In this document: positions 61,661 through 64,000 of the stretch, one piece after another
Position numbering within the stretch: position 1 is the first letter of the stretch
How the letters are laid out: the number at the start of each line of letters is the position of its first letter
NCBI GenBank assembly: GCA_032164295.1
Contig: JAJHTX010000009.1
Coordinates: 1,240,001-1,304,000, forward strand
Source of the DNA: Inonotus obliquus
Taxonomy: Eukaryota > Basidiomycota > Agaricomycetes > Hymenochaetales > Hymenochaetaceae
Length of the DNA stretch: 64,000 nucleotides
Direction: 5' to 3'
Translations under genes and position numbers: made by a program
The notes under the pieces: generated by a model
Seen by the model: only the letters and a program-made list of their open reading frames with translations
What the model was told of the DNA's origin: nothing
Databases searched by the model: none

Positions 61661-62167
61661 GGACGTGGAGGTAAAGATGGTTTGATTCAGAGTGGCTCTT
61701 GTAAAATAACCAACAATAACTCCGAGCGGTTCCCCTTGCTTGCAGGAACGGAGTCTAATAAGTCTTCGTACGTACGTAGATGGATAACTGCGCGCAGGAG
61801 TGCAAAGACAGCGTCTGGGGCTAAGAACAAGATGCGTGGTTGAGAGCGCGGCACGCACGAAAGTCGGGATGTTCCCAATCTGGCTATTACAGTATTACGT
61901 ATGCATATACTATACGTAATACACTCAACACGTCTGGCTGCGGCTGCTAGCTACAGCAGTCTGTCTGTCTGGTTGTGTCCCTCAAACTCCCTGACAATTC
62001 TAGCTGTATTCCTGCTGGCCCTCCGCTGCCCATTCCAACTTCACGCGTTCTGCACGCCTTGTGATGGCAATACGATGCTGCAGAGGCTAGCGGCTAATTT
62101 GTTTTGGTCATCGTTCTGGCAAAGCTGTATGGTTATGATTGGGCTGAATGACTCAATCCTCCGCTTT
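61661..62167. other. Intergenic region
   Basis: Likely the promoter and 5' UTR of the TAF8-like gene. The open frame at 61901-62218 (plus) has no motif and overlaps the coding strand of the next gene only at its end. Nothing else seen. Confidence 0.5.
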
Positions 62168-62540
62168 TCAATTTTTCACCGTCGTAAACCAGCCTTGTGC
62201 CTTGTCCCGCCGGTATAACCCTTCTCTCACCGCCAATGATAAAAGTTCTTCGAGACGTGTAATGTTCGGCGGTAAATTGGTTTCAAACTGATATGTTGAG
62301 GAACATCGCATTCACCTTGGTTCGTATAGGACGGTCAGGCGGTGGTGCACGTCCTCCCATTGCATTGATTCTGACCCCTTTCCAGTTCCATTGTATGGGT
62401 TGGTAATGACGTTGTGGATTGATAAACGGGACTGTCTGGCCTCCACCGCCACAGAACCCGATTAGATTAGATTGCATGTCGAGACCAAGACTCAAATATG
62501 ATTGCGAGCGAGATTCATTGAGATTCAACGACCTCGGTTC
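62168..62540 (-). CDS. Unrecognised protein, last two exons
   Basis: Exon 62376-62540 starts after a CCAG acceptor with EPRSLNLNESRSQSYLSL, continues GFCGGGGQTVPFINPQRHYQ and ends WNWKG at a GTCAGA donor. An 88-bp intron containing a CTGAC branch-like site leads in phase to exon 62168-62287, FETNLPPNITRLEELLSLAV and then REGLYRRDKAQGWFTTVKN with TGA. The second exon reads very much like real protein, probably helical. Reading through the donor would instead stop after NISV. The upstream exons and start were not found; a short ATG exon near 62670 does not fit the phase. I do not recognise the family. Confidence 0.5.
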
Positions 62541-64000
62541 CTGGATGTTCACACATAGTCACGCGAAAGGTGGTGAATAAAATATGGGTCACCCGTAAGT
62601 ATTCGTTTATTCAAGTTTCTATTCTCTCCTCCAGCCAATGAATCGCTCACCATTTGCATCTAAGGCTGTCATTGCCGGATATTAGTTGGGTGCTCGAACT
62701 GGAAAAGACAATAGGCATTCCACTACGCTGCCGTGCCACCATATCAGACCATTTCCCGTATTTGGTGTATCCTTTCACCTTCTCTTTGGACATGAAGCAA
62801 AATCAATATTAGCGCAGGAACATCATCGCCCCACCCTTCCCCTCCAATCCCGAATCCCGAACACATTATCCAGGCTTAACTTGCTTGGAAGTGATGTACT
62901 CGCTCGGATTCGGATTTTCGATTCACCGACGTCATCAATAAGTCATCTTGAGATGAGGGTGCCACCTTATCTTGCATCCGCATCCGATTCTGCAGCAACA
63001 GTATTGGAAGCAAACTGGTTTCATGTCGCAAAGTTACTGAACGACCATGTACTCATACACTACTCAGCCATAACAACATTGTTGTTTGATATTGATACAC
63101 AGATAAAGGTTAGTTCGTGTCGGCGACTGGAGGCCACCGATTCACCGAGGCACCAAAGTCCAATCCTTGTCCTTACTACTTCACGATGGTCAATGCTTAG
63201 ATCCACACACAAGACCACAAGACCGTGTTTACCAGACTGGACTATTCCTAACGTGGGTTTCACCATGTGCAACAGCACATGTTTCATATGATGACTAACA
63301 TTTATTTGTTCAGAGCTGGAGGCTCTTGATTCTCGACCTTCACATTTCGAGCTAAGGGACAATTACTAGACTCCAAAATCTAGAACATGGTTGCAGTTAC
63401 AAGTCAGTAACAATATCATTGCAAGCTTCGAGAAAGATCCAATACTCCAATACACCACTGACTCATTCAACTTCTCAACTTTGGTTAAGTCGTCAAGACT
63501 TTACACACAAAAGCCAACACAATTTTGGACTTATACTTATATATATGAGAACATTCCAGCCAAGGACTCAGGACACGTATTCAAGACGCAAGAAGCAACC
63601 AAGAAACGCAAACGAATGAAAAGTAAGAACAGACAGACAGACGGATACGAATACGAAATACAACCGAACAAAAGTCTAAGCACTACGATGCTACAGCAGT
63701 AAAACTGGGAAAGAAAGGGGATGACACCCGATAAAGGAAAGAGGAAAGGTAAAGTGTCGTAGGATCACAGGGGATCGTTGAGTTCCGCTCCAATATCTAT
63801 GTCCATATCCGTCCCCGTAGTAGGGAGCTAGTAGGAGACCGTGGCCGTGGCGTGGACCACAGAAACGTCTAGTCGACGGTCGTGCCTACTTGATGACTCG
63901 AACGAGCTAGTAGAGCATGGAGGCGTAGATTGGCTATGTTAGATGAACTCTATGACTCGACTCGGAACTCTATTCCTTTGTATGCAGATGCACACAGCAT
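62541..64000. other. Distal end of window, no supported gene
   Basis: The longest open frame (62686-63291, plus) has a TTG first codon, no early ATG and no motif. The missing first exons of the gene ending at 62168 should lie here but could not be placed. From about 63400 on the sequence is purine-rich and degenerate, like the other gene-free parts. Confidence 0.4.

Noticed and set aside
62283..62320. 28-bp intron joining TKVNA to FETNLPP
   Set aside because: Too short for a fungal intron. The 88-bp intron with donor at 62375 gives the same downstream frame and has a branch-like site.
62686..63291. 201-codon plus-strand open frame
   Set aside because: Starts with TTG, has no early ATG and no motif, and its composition looks random.

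Overview
The window looks like nuclear DNA of a filamentous basidiomycete, probably an Agaricomycete. The genes are intron-rich: the introns I could place are mostly about 50-90 bp, have GT...AG ends and keep the reading frame. The gene set is typical of that group: tandem beta-carbonic anhydrases, a GH17 glucanase, an HMG-box regulator, APC1 of the anaphase-promoting complex, a PIH1/Nop17-type R2TP subunit, a DAHP synthase and a TAF8-like histone-fold protein. Species cannot be told from the sequence. All assignments come from reading translations and motifs; no database search was run.

Layout. 1-3240: gene-free, rich in short tandem repeats. 3241-14520: four intact beta-carbonic anhydrase genes, all on the minus strand, plus the remnant of a fifth copy. 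Copies 1 and 2 start with a hydrophobic secretory-type leader and keep the zinc motif CSDSR. Copies 3 and 4 lack a leader and have CADSR. Copies 3 and 4 and their flanks form a tandem duplication. A promoter block containing a TATA-like core is shared upstream of copies 1, 3 and 4. 14911-19091: a 14-TMS-type MFS transporter and a secreted GH17 protein. 19283-25306: a possible small gene, a gene with an integrase-type HHCC zinc module, a LIM-domain gene whose frame is broken at several places, and an HMG-box factor. 25468-26876: a 279-bp MITE with long terminal inverted repeats and a decayed aryl-alcohol-dehydrogenase-like pseudogene. 27060-29832: no convincing gene.

29833-35061: PIH1 protein, then the DAHP synthase of aromatic amino-acid synthesis, whose frame depends on a 4-nt micro-exon. 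36891-41483: an ankyrin-repeat protein with a very long disordered tail. 41484-48112: a 6.6-kb gene-poor stretch of simple repeats. 48113-52668: a proline/glutamate-rich protein kinase with HVD in place of HRD and a conserved-looking multi-pass membrane protein of unknown role. 53191-61660: APC1 (six exons, 2023 codons) and the TAF8-like protein (three exons). 62168-62540: the last exons of an unrecognised gene. The rest to 64000 shows nothing convincing.

Functional links are modest. Most single-copy genes are housekeeping: cell-cycle ubiquitination, transcription initiation, chaperone-assisted complex assembly and the shikimate entry step. The accessory part is the carbonic anhydrase array, which probably serves CO2/bicarbonate conversion both outside and inside the cell. 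The best candidates for something new are that array with its two protein forms and shared promoter block, the single-gene integrase-type zinc protein, and the 4-nt micro-exon in the DAHP synthase gene.
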